Notes: generated by a model from the sequence alone, not told the origin. A stretch of 64,000 nt of DNA from Paenibacillus dauci (GCF_000971985.1 NZ_KQ040799.1:62001-126000), one strand, 5' to 3'. Counted from the stretch's first letter, positions 50,997 through 60,087 are shown. Translations and numbers: made by a program.

Positions 50997-52421
50997 CTAG
51001 ATTTTCAGCATGTAACTAAGATCGGAAGCCGGAGTCGGATACGCATACAGTACTTCCCGCATCTGATCGATCGTCAGGTTGAGCCGGATCGCTATGGCAA
51101 AGTAATTAAGCATCTCATCCGCTTCACCACTTAATATATGTGCTCCGAGAATCTTTCGTGTAGACGTATCAATAATAATTTTGGCCATGGCTGTTGGTTC
51201 ATTGGTCCGCTTGTACGTATACCAGGTGGACGTATCAAATGTATTGACTGTAACATGATCACCCAGCTTGCGGGCTTCCTCCTCACTTATGCCGATCGCA
51301 CCCAATTTGGGAATAGTAAAAGCGATGCTCGGCATTTCCCGATAATCCGGTTTGCGTGTATTGCCGTTAAGCAGATTATGGGTAGCCACCTGCGATTCCA
51401 GACTGGCAAGCGGTGTAAGCGGCAGTCCGGGAGAGTCCGTACAATCTCCTGCAGCATACACGATAGGATTGCTGACACTCTGCATGTAGTCATTGACACG
51501 AACGCCTTTTTTACTGAATTCCACCTTACCTTGTTCCAGCTGAATATCCATAATATTCGGCATTCTTCCAGCACCGTGGACGACCAGTCCGCATTCCAGA
51601 CGTAGTTCCTGATCTTGCTGGCTGGCCTGTATGAGATAGCGTGGCTGATTGTTCGCTCTATCAGCTGTCCGGGACTCTGCATTAGCTGGTGATGAATTGG
51701 ATTCTGTTCCCTCTTCCAACTGTTCAATAGACTGCAGCGATGTGTTCAGATGGATATGAATACCAATATCACGGCTTCGCTGCATCAGTTCCTTCACCAG
51801 CTCCGGATCGAATCCTTTGAGCGGCTGCTCATCCTTATGCAGAATATGTACTTCTGCACCTGCACGGGCAGCAATATGGGCAAATTCAAAGGAAATATAT
51901 CCGCCACCTACGAATACAAGTGGAGAGGGCAGCTGCTCCAGATTCAGAAAATCATCACTGTTCGCCAGATACTGCTCTCCTGTGACTGACAGAGGGGCTG
52001 GCTTGGCACCGGTAGCGATCAGAATATGTTTGCCAGTCAGACGATGACCATCTACTTCTATGGTGTCTTCACTGACGAACCGGGCATGACCATGAAAAGT
52101 ATGAATACCTGCATCCTTCAATTTCTTTTCGTGGGCACCCGGGATATAGTCCGTAAATGTATGCTTGAAAGCCATAAGATCCGGCCAGTTGATCCGGACA
52201 CTATCTTCTAGCCCTTTACCAACCATTCGCTCGGTATGATCGACGAGCTCGGCAGCTCCAACCAGTACCTTTTTGGGATCGCATCCGCGCAGGGCACAGG
52301 TACCTCCGTACTCCCTTGAATCTATAATCGCAACTTCCCAGTTTTGTTCACGACATGCCTGAGCGGTAGCTGCGCCTGCACTGCCGGTACCGATTACAAC
52401 AAGATCAAAAGTCTGTTCCAT
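50997..52421 (-). CDS. Pyridine nucleotide-disulfide oxidoreductase-like flavoprotein
   Basis: A two-dinucleotide-binding-domain flavoprotein of 474 aa of the glutathione/mercuric reductase family. It has GTGSAGAATAQACREQNWEVAIID for FAD, the redox disulfide in YGGTCALRGCDPKK (Cys42 and Cys47), LVFVGGGYISFEFAHIAARAGAEVHI for NAD(P), and VYAAGDCTDSPGLPLTPLA. The C-terminal dimerisation domain ends AYPTPASDLSYML: the His-x-x-x-x-Glu proton-relay pair of classical reductases (HxxPTxxE) is missing, Tyr and Ser standing in its place. The disulfide may still work, but not by the usual mechanism. A Ser/Asn-rich insertion lies near residues 235-255. ATG start, minus strand, convergent with the adhesin. 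Confidence 0.88.
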   Translation of the reverse strand: MEQTFDLVVIGTGSAGAATAQACREQNWEVAIIDSREYGGTCALRGCDPKKVLVGAAELVDHTERMVGKGLEDSVRINWPDLMAFKHTFTDYIPGAHEKKLKDAGIHTFHGHARFVSEDTIEVDGHRLTGKHILIATGAKPAPLSVTGEQYLANSDDFLNLEQLPSPLVFVGGGYISFEFAHIAARAGAEVHILHKDEQPLKGFDPELVKELMQRSRDIGIHIHLNTSLQSIEQLEEGTESNSSPANAESRTADRANNQPRYLIQASQQDQELRLECGLVVHGAGRMPNIMDIQLEQGKVEFSKKGVRVNDYMQSVSNPIVYAAGDCTDSPGLPLTPLASLESQVATHNLLNGNTRKPDYREMPSIAFTIPKLGAIGISEEEARKLGDHVTVNTFDTSTWYTYKRTNEPTAMAKIIIDTSTRKILGAHILSGEADEMLNYFAIAIRLNLTIDQMREVLYAYPTPASDLSYMLKI

Positions 52422-52730
52422 GGATTATCGCCTCATTTATATGAATTCAAGTCACTGGTTAAAGTCACTCTCTTATTCTTTTAAACTTCAAATGACAGCC
52501 GCAATCGGCTGCACCTACTTTGCAGGGTCACGCAACAACTGATTCGGCAGTCATATGAATCGGTTATGCCTGTTCGAACAACATATGCGACTATTCAACC
52601 AATTTTGCGAATATCCGATCTATTCTGTCATAATATTGAATTTCTTACCTTTTCAGTCTTTCTTTTTATTGACGTAACGTGTTAAATTGTAAAAATAATC
52701 TAATAAATACATAATAGAGGGGTTACTTAC
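52422..52730. other. Intergenic region with a possible promoter for the secreted-protein pair
   Basis: TTGACG at 52669-52674 is a good -35, and an A/T-rich TAAAAATAATCTAATAAATA follows at a workable distance; the exact -10 cannot be fixed. The other 240 bp show neither gene nor hairpin. Confidence 0.4.
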
Positions 52731-53378
52731 ATGAAGAACAAATTACTACTGACTCTGATGCTCGCAGCATTAGTCACCGCTTCCTCCGCACTGCCTGCCA
52801 GCATGACATATGCTGCTACAGACGATGCACCTGACGGCAGCTATACAATGGATCTTACTACCGATACCGATGCAGCGGATAATACAGCAACCGCTGAAGA
52901 GAGCGCAGATACCGACACCTATGGAGATGAAGACATCTGGGCTAACGCTGATCCTGTATTGGTGGAAGAAGCATCATCCTTCCTGGATTATTCCGATCAA
53001 ATGGAGCCTCTCTTCTCCTATGAGACCAAAGCATGGGATGCCTATAATATTAATGAATATGTGAAAAGCTCCAACCGCAAACAGGAATACAAACTGATGA
53101 CCTATACAGTCGTACCCAACTACACCAAATTCGTATCCGGCATCAAACTGATCAAACCCAAAAATAGCGAACTGGCCAAAATTCATGCCAAATATGTAAA
53201 AGGTGCCTATCTGGAACTCGAAGGATTCGTACTGTACAAAAAATATGTATCCAGTGCCAGACTCGATGATGCCATCCTCAACAAGTCCAAAGCCAAACTG
53301 AAAGCCGGCGGCAAACTGATCGACCAGTTCAATAACGAGATCGACAAATACATTACCAAATTCGACGCGCTGCAATAA
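52731..53378 (+). CDS. Secreted helical protein, paralogue 1 of 3
   Basis: A signal peptide (MKNKLLLTLMLAALVTASSALPASMTYA) and an acidic, Asp/Thr-rich spacer precede a helical domain of about 130 residues: SFLDYSDQMEPLFSYETKAWDAYN, SSNRKQEYKLMTYTVVPNYTKFVSGIKLIKPKNSELAKIHAKYVKGAYLELEGFVLYKKYV. The core motif TVVPNYTKF...IKP...AKIH...YVKGA is shared with the proteins at 53427 and 55603. No catalytic residues or anchors, so it is probably released or bound non-covalently. Family not recognised. ATG behind GAGGGG. It heads a likely two-gene operon, 48 bp before paralogue 2. Confidence 0.8.
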   Translation: MKNKLLLTLMLAALVTASSALPASMTYAATDDAPDGSYTMDLTTDTDAADNTATAEESADTDTYGDEDIWANADPVLVEEASSFLDYSDQMEPLFSYETKAWDAYNINEYVKSSNRKQEYKLMTYTVVPNYTKFVSGIKLIKPKNSELAKIHAKYVKGAYLELEGFVLYKKYVSSARLDDAILNKSKAKLKAGGKLIDQFNNEIDKYITKFDALQ

Positions 53379-53426
53379 TTCTCTGTATTTTATAATATCC
53401 TACTCATATACCAAGGAGCGAATAAA

Positions 53427-54026
53427 ATGTTCACCAAAAAAATGTTATTTGTGCTGGCTTTTTCCTTATTGCTGACCAGTACCAGCCTGTTCTCTACCGG
53501 CGCTGTCTATGCTGCAGACGACTCGGCTTCCAACAGTTCCGTCTCTACGGAAGATACTACCAGTGAGGATCTCAGCGATGATCTGGCCGAAGATTATGCC
53601 GATCTCGACCCGGCACTCGCAGCAGAAGCTACCCAGCTGCTGGACTATCTGGATCAGCTCAAAACGATTGCTTCCTATGAAGACAAAGCGGTAGATACCT
53701 ATAACTCTTTCCGTTATGTTACATCGTCAAATCGTAAAAAAACTTATGCAGCCATGAACAATACTGTAGTTCCTAACTACACCAAATTTGTTGTCGGTCT
53801 CAAGCAGATCAAACCCGAGACACCTGAACTTGCCAAAATTCATGATCAGTATGTCAAAGCCGCTTCCCTGCAGCTGCAGGCGCTAACTTTGTTCAAGAAA
53901 TATGTATCCACTCCCCAGCTCAAAGTAGCTACTCTCAAACAGGCTAACCTGAAGGTCGATGCAGGTATCAAAATGTTGAAAGTATACCGGGATAACATGG
54001 ATGATTATTTGGACAAATTTGAATAA
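53427..54026 (+). CDS. Secreted helical protein, paralogue 2 of 3
   Basis: The same plan as its neighbour: signal peptide ending VYAAD, an acidic Ser/Glu/Asp spacer and a helical domain with YEDKAVDTYNSFRYVTSSNRKKTYAAMNNTVVPNYTKFVVGLKQIKPETPELAKIHDQYVKAASLQLQALTLFKKYV. Identity with paralogue 1 is highest across SSNRK and VVPNYTKFV. Length 199 aa. AAGGAG lies eight bases before the ATG. Cotranscribed with paralogue 1 and ended by a strong bidirectional terminator. Likely a tandem duplication; function unknown. Confidence 0.8.
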   Translation: MFTKKMLFVLAFSLLLTSTSLFSTGAVYAADDSASNSSVSTEDTTSEDLSDDLAEDYADLDPALAAEATQLLDYLDQLKTIASYEDKAVDTYNSFRYVTSSNRKKTYAAMNNTVVPNYTKFVVGLKQIKPETPELAKIHDQYVKAASLQLQALTLFKKYVSTPQLKVATLKQANLKVDAGIKMLKVYRDNMDDYLDKFE

Positions 54027-54071
54027 TAGGCTATCATGATGAACATCTAACAGCATAATATGTTGCCCAAT

Positions 54072-54124
54072 AAAAAGCCCGGATCATGCTCCTCCTGTAA
54101 AGGAACAGCTGATCCGGGCTTTTT
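54072..54124. terminator. Bidirectional terminator between paralogue 2 and the ROK gene
   Basis: AAAAAGCCCGGATCA pairs exactly with TGATCCGGGCTTTTT. Confidence 0.9.
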
Positions 54125-54184
54125 GCTTTGTAATATTGGAGATTGGTTAGGATGAAGACCGTACAGTATTAATACCTTGTCTTA

Positions 54185-55384
54185 CTACATTTCCATCTGT
54201 GACAGAATCATAACAGCGGCACCTACAGATACAGCATTTTCCTGTAAAATCCCTCTGGAAAAGACCGGTTGCAGGCGTTCTTCTCCATAGATCTGTTTTT
54301 TCGCAACAGCGATAGCCGTATCATAGTAACCCGGGTCCGCATTGATCAGCGCACCGCCCAGAATAACCTTTTCCGGCTGCAGGGTATTGATCAGATTAGC
54401 GAGTCCGATACCCATATAACCGGCTGATTGGTTAAACAACTCCCTCAGAACGGTATTGCCGCTTCGCAGTGCATCGACCAGCGTATCAAAATGGATCTGT
54501 TCCGGCAGTAGAGGCTGTCCATCTTTGCTGAATTCCAGTCCTATCCGGCTCCGCTGACGTACCTGCTGCTCCAATGCCTGAATAGATACATAAGCTTCCA
54601 GTGCACCGTAATTGCCCTGCTCCTGCAGCCGCGCACCGCCAGCCTGTACAACCATCTGTCCGACAGCACCCTCTTTGTCCATCGCTCCGCGTACCAGCTG
54701 GCCGGAGGACAGAATTGCCGAGCGAATTCCTGCTCCGGCATTAACGTACAGCATATGCTGTATATTGCTCTCGCGCATTGCCCAGTGTTCTCCGATCAAT
54801 GCTGTGTTCGCTCCATTATCCAGCGTAGCCGCAAGACCAGTACGTTCAGTCAGCATCCTGCAGATATTTACATTCTGCCAGCCTGCAGCCGGGAAATAGG
54901 CTGGATTCAGGATCGTTCCCCGCTCATGATCCAGCGGGCCGACGGCTCCAATGCCGATTCCCATAATGCGCTGACGGCTTAGATGCCGCTCCGCCAGTGC
55001 TTCCTGAATACGGGCTGCTACATAATCGGCCAGCACTGCCGGTTCCATCTGTTCATCCATCTGCCAGCGATGGGTATATAATGCGTTCATCCGCAGATCA
55101 TATAATCCGAGCACCGAATAAATACGTGAAATATCCAATCCGAAAATATACCGATGACCGGTGTTCATCCGGTATAATGTCGGTCTTCGGCCGCCTGTAG
55201 ACGGACCAAGGCCGGATTCCACAATCCATCCTTCATGCAGAAGTTCATCCAGCGTCCTATTCAGACTGCTGCTCGTAATATCGATATCCTTCATCAATTC
55301 AAGCTTGTAAACATCATCCTGAACGGCTATCCGATCATACACCTGCCGTTTTAACGTTCGGGCTGTAATCTGATACACAATCAT
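54185..55384 (-). CDS. ROK-family transcriptional regulator lacking the zinc cysteines
   Basis: An N-terminal winged helix (VYKLELMKDIDITSSSLNRTLDELLHEGWIVESGLGPSTGGRRPTLYRMN) is fused to a ROK sugar-kinase-like domain (FGLDISRIYSVLGLYDL, GIGIGAVGPLDHERGTILNP, LDNGANTALIGEHW, MLYVNAGAGIRSAIL, KEGAVGQMVVQ, PEKVILGGALI), as in NagC and XylR. The canonical zinc motif CxCGxxGCxE reads QEQGNYGALE here, so all three cysteines are gone. The phosphate-binding loop is also altered (VNAGAGIRSA). It is thus a sensor, not a kinase. 399 aa. It interrupts the set of secreted paralogues and is divergent from the third; it may control it. Start ATG behind GGGAG. Confidence 0.85.
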   Translation of the reverse strand: MIVYQITARTLKRQVYDRIAVQDDVYKLELMKDIDITSSSLNRTLDELLHEGWIVESGLGPSTGGRRPTLYRMNTGHRYIFGLDISRIYSVLGLYDLRMNALYTHRWQMDEQMEPAVLADYVAARIQEALAERHLSRQRIMGIGIGAVGPLDHERGTILNPAYFPAAGWQNVNICRMLTERTGLAATLDNGANTALIGEHWAMRESNIQHMLYVNAGAGIRSAILSSGQLVRGAMDKEGAVGQMVVQAGGARLQEQGNYGALEAYVSIQALEQQVRQRSRIGLEFSKDGQPLLPEQIHFDTLVDALRSGNTVLRELFNQSAGYMGIGLANLINTLQPEKVILGGALINADPGYYDTAIAVAKKQIYGEERLQPVFSRGILQENAVSVGAAVMILSQMEM

Positions 55385-55602
55385 TCATTCTCCCGTCCAT
55401 GGTAACATTGGCTGCACGCAGCACCTGATTCTATTGTATCGTCCGAACTGACGAATAACCACCCGTATCCTGTAAAGACGGATCAGCGAATCATTATAGA
55501 TATTCCATTTCGTTCTAAATAGATGGCAGATCTTCCATTTTCTTTCCAATCTGCCGATAAGAATATAGAACACAACTATACATAGATTCAAAGGAGATAA
55601 AA

Positions 55603-56220
55603 ATGAAAAAATATCGTCTACTTGCAGGAATACTCAGTACTGTACTGCTATTCTCTGCCATGTTTACCTTACCATCCCTGGCTGGAGCAGAATCCGAAGC
55701 AGATTCTTCATCAGTCCCGGCTATTACGTACGAAGACATCCTAAATCATCCTGAGCTGCAGACAGAGTTAAAACAGTATTTGAGCGATTATCGTGAACTG
55801 GTAGAACCGGATATGCTGGATGCTTATGATGATTATGTATACTATCTGATCACCAGTACAAAACACCGGAAGTATGAGGCTTTGGCTATTAAAGCTTACG
55901 AAAAATGCCGGGTGGACTCGGTAAAGACGCGTGTGCAATCCTACAACGGTATGACCCGGACTGTTATCCCCAATTATCAGAAATTTATTGATTTGATGAA
56001 AACAATAAAGCCTGCTGAACCTCAAATCAGTAAACTTCATCAACAGTTTATCAAGGGTGCTACTCTACAGCTAGAAGGCTTTAAGTTACTGCAAAAATAT
56101 TTCAGTCAGGCGAAACGTAATGACTCTCTTTTTTATAAAGCTAACGATAAGATTCGTTCAGGCAAGCATATACTTGATAAATACAACGCAGCAATGCTAA
56201 ATTATGTAGCCCAGTTCTAA
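55603..56220 (+). CDS. Secreted helical protein, paralogue 3 of 3
   Basis: A signal peptide (MKKYRLLAGILSTVLLFSAMFTLPSLAGA) and a short spacer precede a helical domain with NGMTRTVIPNYQKFIDLMKTIKPAEPQISKLHQQFIKGATLQLEGFKLLQKYFSQAKRN. The TVIPNYxKF...IKP...KLHxxFIKGAxLQLEGF block aligns with paralogues 1 and 2, though it is the most diverged and lacks the acidic spacer. 205 aa. AAGGAG six bases before the ATG. Monocistronic and divergent from the ROK regulator. Function unknown. Confidence 0.8.
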   Translation: MKKYRLLAGILSTVLLFSAMFTLPSLAGAESEADSSSVPAITYEDILNHPELQTELKQYLSDYRELVEPDMLDAYDDYVYYLITSTKHRKYEALAIKAYEKCRVDSVKTRVQSYNGMTRTVIPNYQKFIDLMKTIKPAEPQISKLHQQFIKGATLQLEGFKLLQKYFSQAKRNDSLFYKANDKIRSGKHILDKYNAAMLNYVAQF

Positions 56221-56259
56221 GCTTCGTTCTTCTTTTTACAATAACGATTAGTTTCGTTC

Positions 56260-56297
56260 AGGCTTTTGTAGCAATTTGATGCTGCAAAAGCCTTTTT
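56260..56297 (+). terminator. Terminator of paralogue 3
   Basis: AGGCTTTTG(T)AGCA pairs with TGCT(G)CAAAAGCCT, followed by TTTTT. Confidence 0.8.
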
Positions 56298-56385
56298 GTA
56301 TATGGACCACATTTGATCCTTCTCCCGTTTAATGGTAAAGTCTACCTAAACATCTATGTATTATGCAAAAGGAGGAAGGTTACAT

Positions 56386-57084
56386 ATGAAGAAATATACG
56401 CTACTACTATTAACACTGGTCATGAGTACATCCCTGCTTGGATGCACCGAGCAAAGCAGTAAACCAGCAAGTAACAACGAATCAGCAGGCACAGGTGGTA
56501 CAGAAGCTGCTGCACCGGCAACGACCACAACCGCACCGACAGAGACGACAAGTGAACCTGCTGTTGCAGGCAAACAAGGAGACACTGTAAACGAAGAACA
56601 ACTTAAAGCAGCGATCGAAGTAGCCAAAAAATACAAAGAAACAGAATACACCATACCTGATTACAAAAATCTGGATCTGGAGTTCAAAACTCCAAAGAAA
56701 ACAACAGATCCGGTCGAGCTCCCGCCTTCTCTGCGGCAGCAGTATGACACTCTGCTTCCATACGCTACCTCAACAGCCCTGGACAACAGTTTGCGCAATC
56801 GACTCATTTATTTGCCGCTGCAACTAGCTCTGATGGAAAAGTCGTCGATTAGCCCGCAGCATCTGGAGCTTCATGCCGATCCGGTTCTCAAGGTCAAAGG
56901 TATCCTGGAAATCGAGTACACGATGAAATTACAGCTGGATCGAAGCAAGGAACAACTACCTTTGCGGGGTACCCTGCAGCTGCAGCAGATGGATGGAACA
57001 TGGAAAGTCATAAATGATGCCAATGATTCTGACAATTTCAACGTCATGTTAGATCGCGTGATGCCAACCAGCAAAACCAAATAA
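56386..57084 (+). CDS. Lipoprotein, unknown function
   Basis: Signal peptide MKKYTLLLLTLVMSTSLLGC with lipobox LLGC (Cys20), then an Ala/Thr/Ser-rich disordered linker to about residue 65. A folded domain follows, containing KAAIEVAKKYKETEYTIPDYKNLDLEF, a helical middle and an ILEIEYTMKLQLDRSKEQLPLRGTLQLQQMDGTWKVIND sheet like NTF2/DUF-type lipoprotein domains. No catalytic motif. The ATG at 56386 is chosen because AGGAGGAAGG precedes it; the frame could start at 56356 but without a ribosome site. 232 aa, monocistronic. Confidence 0.8.
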   Translation: MKKYTLLLLTLVMSTSLLGCTEQSSKPASNNESAGTGGTEAAAPATTTTAPTETTSEPAVAGKQGDTVNEEQLKAAIEVAKKYKETEYTIPDYKNLDLEFKTPKKTTDPVELPPSLRQQYDTLLPYATSTALDNSLRNRLIYLPLQLALMEKSSISPQHLELHADPVLKVKGILEIEYTMKLQLDRSKEQLPLRGTLQLQQMDGTWKVINDANDSDNFNVMLDRVMPTSKTK

Positions 57085-57094
57085 GCCCATATAC

Positions 57095-57135
57095 AAATAC
57101 ACCCGGGAGAGCATAAGACTCTTCCGGGTGTATTT
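57095..57135. terminator. Terminator after the lipoprotein gene
   Basis: AAATACACCCGG-N-AGAG pairs with CTCT-N-CCGGGTGTATTT; A- and T-rich ends on both sides allow use by both converging genes. Confidence 0.75.
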
Positions 57136-57234
57136 ATGTTTGTATCTGAACCTTTATAATATCGGAAAATTTTTGACAGCGTCCTACTTTGCCTCTAACA
57201 CGGTGCAGAATTCTCATAAAAAATCAGTCTGTGA

Positions 57235-58626
57235 TTATTTGCGTGTAACGGTATATCCTTTGTTTTCGAGCAGTTTGATAATACCGTCATTGCCCAGATA
57301 ATGGGCGGCTCCGACTACAACAAAGTACTGCTGATTGTTGCCATTTTTCAGATAAGCGTCGATCTTGTTTGCCATATTGATATTACGATCAACAAGGATG
57401 GCTTTGTGGTATTCCGGCTCGACCAGCGAACTGTTGGTCACTTCCATCAGCGCTTTTTCATCGCCGGTTTTCCACATTTCGCCCAGTTCCTTATCGGCAT
57501 CAGCACTGGACTGATTCTGCTTGTCGTCAAAGGAAGCCAGTGTGGAATACAGCAATTTTTCCTGCAATTCATCGGAGAAATTATTCAGCATCCGAAGCTG
57601 CGATTCTTCGGTCTCCAGTCCGATCACCGGAATATCGCGTTCTGCTGCTTTTTTGATAAAATGCAGATCAATACCCAGATCGGCATCATATCCGGAATCA
57701 TCGGTAGCAAAGGAAGAAACGATCATCTCGGCGACCCATGGTTTGAAGCGGTCCAGTGCACCGGACTTCCAGTCGTTCTCCTCCAGAACCCGGCCAAGCT
57801 TCTCGTATGTATAGGAGGAGATATGATTGCGCAGCGTACTTCCATCATGATACATACCTGTATCCAGTACACGCTTTTGGAAGTCTTCCGAAGAATCTCT
57901 GGTAATATCGACTTCTACACTCAGTGAATCGGCTTCGGCAAATGCCTGCTCATATTCCTGACGCAGTGGGTAGAAGCTGTCATCCGCTACATGCATGGAG
58001 CCTACCAGATAGACGGTATTGCCATTGCTTTGGACTTCCCACATAAATCCGCGTGCGCCGGTCTGAACAGGTGCTGGCGCAGTTGTAGTATTATTGACTG
58101 CTGGAGTATTCGTTGGTGCTGGTGGTGTAATTGTTGTAGGTTCTGTGCTTGTTGTACTGCTGTCTGTAGGGGATGTAGTTGGTGCTGGTGTCATTTCTGC
58201 CGGACTGCTAACCGGTTCCTGTACTGCCGTTGCCGGAGCGGATACCAGCTGGATGGTACGGGATTTGGCATTCCAGCTTACCGTGTAACCTGGCAGTTCG
58301 CCAAATGTACGAATCGGTACGTAGGTAACACCTTTGATCTGGGTTAACTTGCTTTTGATGGTAAGACTTTTGCCATCGACAACGACCTTAATACTGTCTT
58401 TGGTAACCGAGGACAGTTGGATGCCCATGGCTTTGAGGGTAGAGCGGAGTGGTACCAGTGTGACTTGCTTCTGTACAGTCGGTGCGCCGCCGGAGCGATA
58501 CTCGACCTTATGGTCATTAACTTTGACCACAAGCGGCTGTGCTGCGCCAGCCATCGTTGGTGCTGTAGTGGTCAGCAGGCCTGCTGCCAGTACCAGGGTC
58601 ATTATTTTCTTATGCCAGGATTTCAT
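57235..58626 (-). CDS. TraB/GumN-family protein with copper-amine-oxidase-like N-domain, paralogue A
   Basis: A signal peptide ends near MAGA-AQ. Residues about 33-130 form a copper-amine-oxidase-N-like domain (VVKVNDHKVEYRSGG, TLVPLRSTLKAMGIQL, GVTYVPIRTFGELPGYTVSWNAKSRTIQL), common in Paenibacillus surface proteins. A Thr/Pro linker and a TraB/GumN domain follow (GFMWEVQSNGNTVYLVGSMHVADDSFYPL, DLHFIKKAAERDIPVIGLETEESQL, FVVVGAAHYLGNDGIIKLLENKGYTV). The GSMH and GAAH histidines and Glu residues are the supposed metal site of this family, related to TIKI-type metalloproteases. 463 aa, extracellular. Paralogue of the protein at 60088. Confidence 0.85.
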   Translation of the reverse strand: MKSWHKKIMTLVLAAGLLTTTAPTMAGAAQPLVVKVNDHKVEYRSGGAPTVQKQVTLVPLRSTLKAMGIQLSSVTKDSIKVVVDGKSLTIKSKLTQIKGVTYVPIRTFGELPGYTVSWNAKSRTIQLVSAPATAVQEPVSSPAEMTPAPTTSPTDSSTTSTEPTTITPPAPTNTPAVNNTTTAPAPVQTGARGFMWEVQSNGNTVYLVGSMHVADDSFYPLRQEYEQAFAEADSLSVEVDITRDSSEDFQKRVLDTGMYHDGSTLRNHISSYTYEKLGRVLEENDWKSGALDRFKPWVAEMIVSSFATDDSGYDADLGIDLHFIKKAAERDIPVIGLETEESQLRMLNNFSDELQEKLLYSTLASFDDKQNQSSADADKELGEMWKTGDEKALMEVTNSSLVEPEYHKAILVDRNINMANKIDAYLKNGNNQQYFVVVGAAHYLGNDGIIKLLENKGYTVTRK

Positions 58627-58743
58627 CGCAAAACTCCTTTTGAATGTTTTTTTCTGAGTGTAAAAAAGCGATTACAAGCTTGTGAATTCCGGCATAGAGG
58701 CAAAGCTTGACGTGTCTCTCTAACTATTGCATATCCGCCTGGT

Positions 58744-58784
58744 AATCACAATATATTCTTGCAGAATAAGAAGATATTGTGATT
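58744..58784. repeat. Inverted repeat between the M23 and TraB-A genes
   Basis: AATCACAATAT-N-TTCTT pairs with AAGAA-N-ATATTGTGATT around a 7-nt loop. No T-run follows on either strand, so an operator or mRNA hairpin upstream of the TraB-A gene is more likely than a terminator. Confidence 0.5.
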
Positions 58785-58818
58785 TGTACCAGGGAATACA
58801 GATTCACGTGATAATATC

Positions 58819-59925
58819 TTATTTACTCTCCTTTATCACTTTGCTGCTCGAAGCATCTACGATTTGGCCTTTAACAGGCTGCATATCATTGGACCAATGA
58901 ATACGAAGCGATTTCCACGTCATCAGATCCGGTCCATCCGATACCTGGAAATGCATATGTGCTTCGCTGGAATTACCGGAATTGCCCACTTTGCCAATCG
59001 GGTCGCCTGCCTGAACCGTATCACCTGGCTTAACGGTAACGGAGCCTTTTTGCAGATGTCCCAGCATACTGTATTCGCCGCCATGATCAATAACGACCAT
59101 ATTGCCGCCAGGCTGATTGGGATTCATGACACCTACCGGTTCGTTATCTGCAATCGTATTAACTACTGATACCACTTTACCGGCTGCCGGAGCGATTACT
59201 GGCTGACCAAAAGCATAATAACTCTCATTCTTCTTGGGATCGCCGCTATAGGACATGCCATCCTTAACCTGTACCAAATCATAGGCGTAGCGCTGAGATT
59301 CTACAGCATAGTGATAATTTTGCAAGACGTTGGTGCCACCCCAGAATACATACCATTCTTCATCCAGTGGCATTCGATACGTATTCTTGCTCAGCGCTTT
59401 GTCTGTCGCCGGAAAGCTCTCTAGCGGCTGCAGCTGCAGACCGGCGATTCGGCCTTGTTCATCGATAGTGCCTGTCAGGCCCAGTTTCCTGTTATCGCTG
59501 ATCCAATTGTACTGCTCATATCCATTCATCTTTGAGATGCCCAGTGAACGGAAAGACTGAATTCCCTGCAGCATGGACTTGGAGGTGGCTTCCAGGTCCT
59601 TTGCGGATACAAGCTTCTGGAATTCATCGGTCATCCGGGCATGAACCTGATCGGTTCGTCCATCCAGCAGCGCCGCGGGAATATCTTCGGCCTGCAGCTT
59701 GCCTGCTGCCGTCTCCTGATGATTATTATCTGTCATAGTCGTTGTGCCTCCATTCTGTTGTGATGTAGTAGAGCCTGCTTCTGTACCTGGAGCAGGCTTT
59801 GCAGGGGTGGTACTTTCTTGCCCACAGCCAGCAAGCAGTACTGCTGCCAATATACCTGAAGACAGTAAATAATTCGCTCTTGATGTATATACGTTGTTTG
59901 TTGATTTCCTGTTCCTAATTTTCAT
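58819..59925 (-). CDS. Lipoprotein M23-family (LytM-like) peptidase
   Basis: Lipoprotein signal with lipobox LLAGC (Cys34 from the ATG at 59925). A Thr/Pro/Gln linker and a DUF3887-like domain (ALLDGRTDQVHARMTDEFQKLVSAKDLEATSKSML) are followed by a C-terminal M23 domain. The M23 part shows NYHYAVESQRYAYDL, VIAPAAGKVVSVV, VVIDHGGEYSMLGHL and the HxH motif in SSEAHMHFQVSDGP. M23 enzymes cut peptidoglycan cross-bridges; this subgroup keeps the metal motif. The ATG at 59925 follows GGGAGGG; a longer frame to 59991 is unlikely. It stands between the two TraB/GumN paralogues in the same direction. 368 aa. Confidence 0.87.
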   Translation of the reverse strand: MKIRNRKSTNNVYTSRANYLLSSGILAAVLLAGCGQESTTPAKPAPGTEAGSTTSQQNGGTTTMTDNNHQETAAGKLQAEDIPAALLDGRTDQVHARMTDEFQKLVSAKDLEATSKSMLQGIQSFRSLGISKMNGYEQYNWISDNRKLGLTGTIDEQGRIAGLQLQPLESFPATDKALSKNTYRMPLDEEWYVFWGGTNVLQNYHYAVESQRYAYDLVQVKDGMSYSGDPKKNESYYAFGQPVIAPAAGKVVSVVNTIADNEPVGVMNPNQPGGNMVVIDHGGEYSMLGHLQKGSVTVKPGDTVQAGDPIGKVGNSGNSSEAHMHFQVSDGPDLMTWKSLRIHWSNDMQPVKGQIVDASSSKVIKESK

Positions 59926-59964
59926 ATCTGTCCCTCCCAAATTATGCATATACAATGTAATGGA

Positions 59965-60002
59965 TAAAAAGAAAGAGCTGTCTGATATCAAACAGCTCTT
60001 TT
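59965..60002 (-). terminator. Terminator of the upstream TraB/GumN gene
   Basis: AAAGAGCTGT pairs with ACAGCTCTTT; on the minus strand it is followed by CTTTTTATC. Confidence 0.8.
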
Positions 60003-60087
60003 ACAGATGTTGATCCCTATTGGAGCATTTTATATCTGCCTTTTCTATATGCCAGCATTCCGGATAATGTCTCCTGCCGGAAACCCT

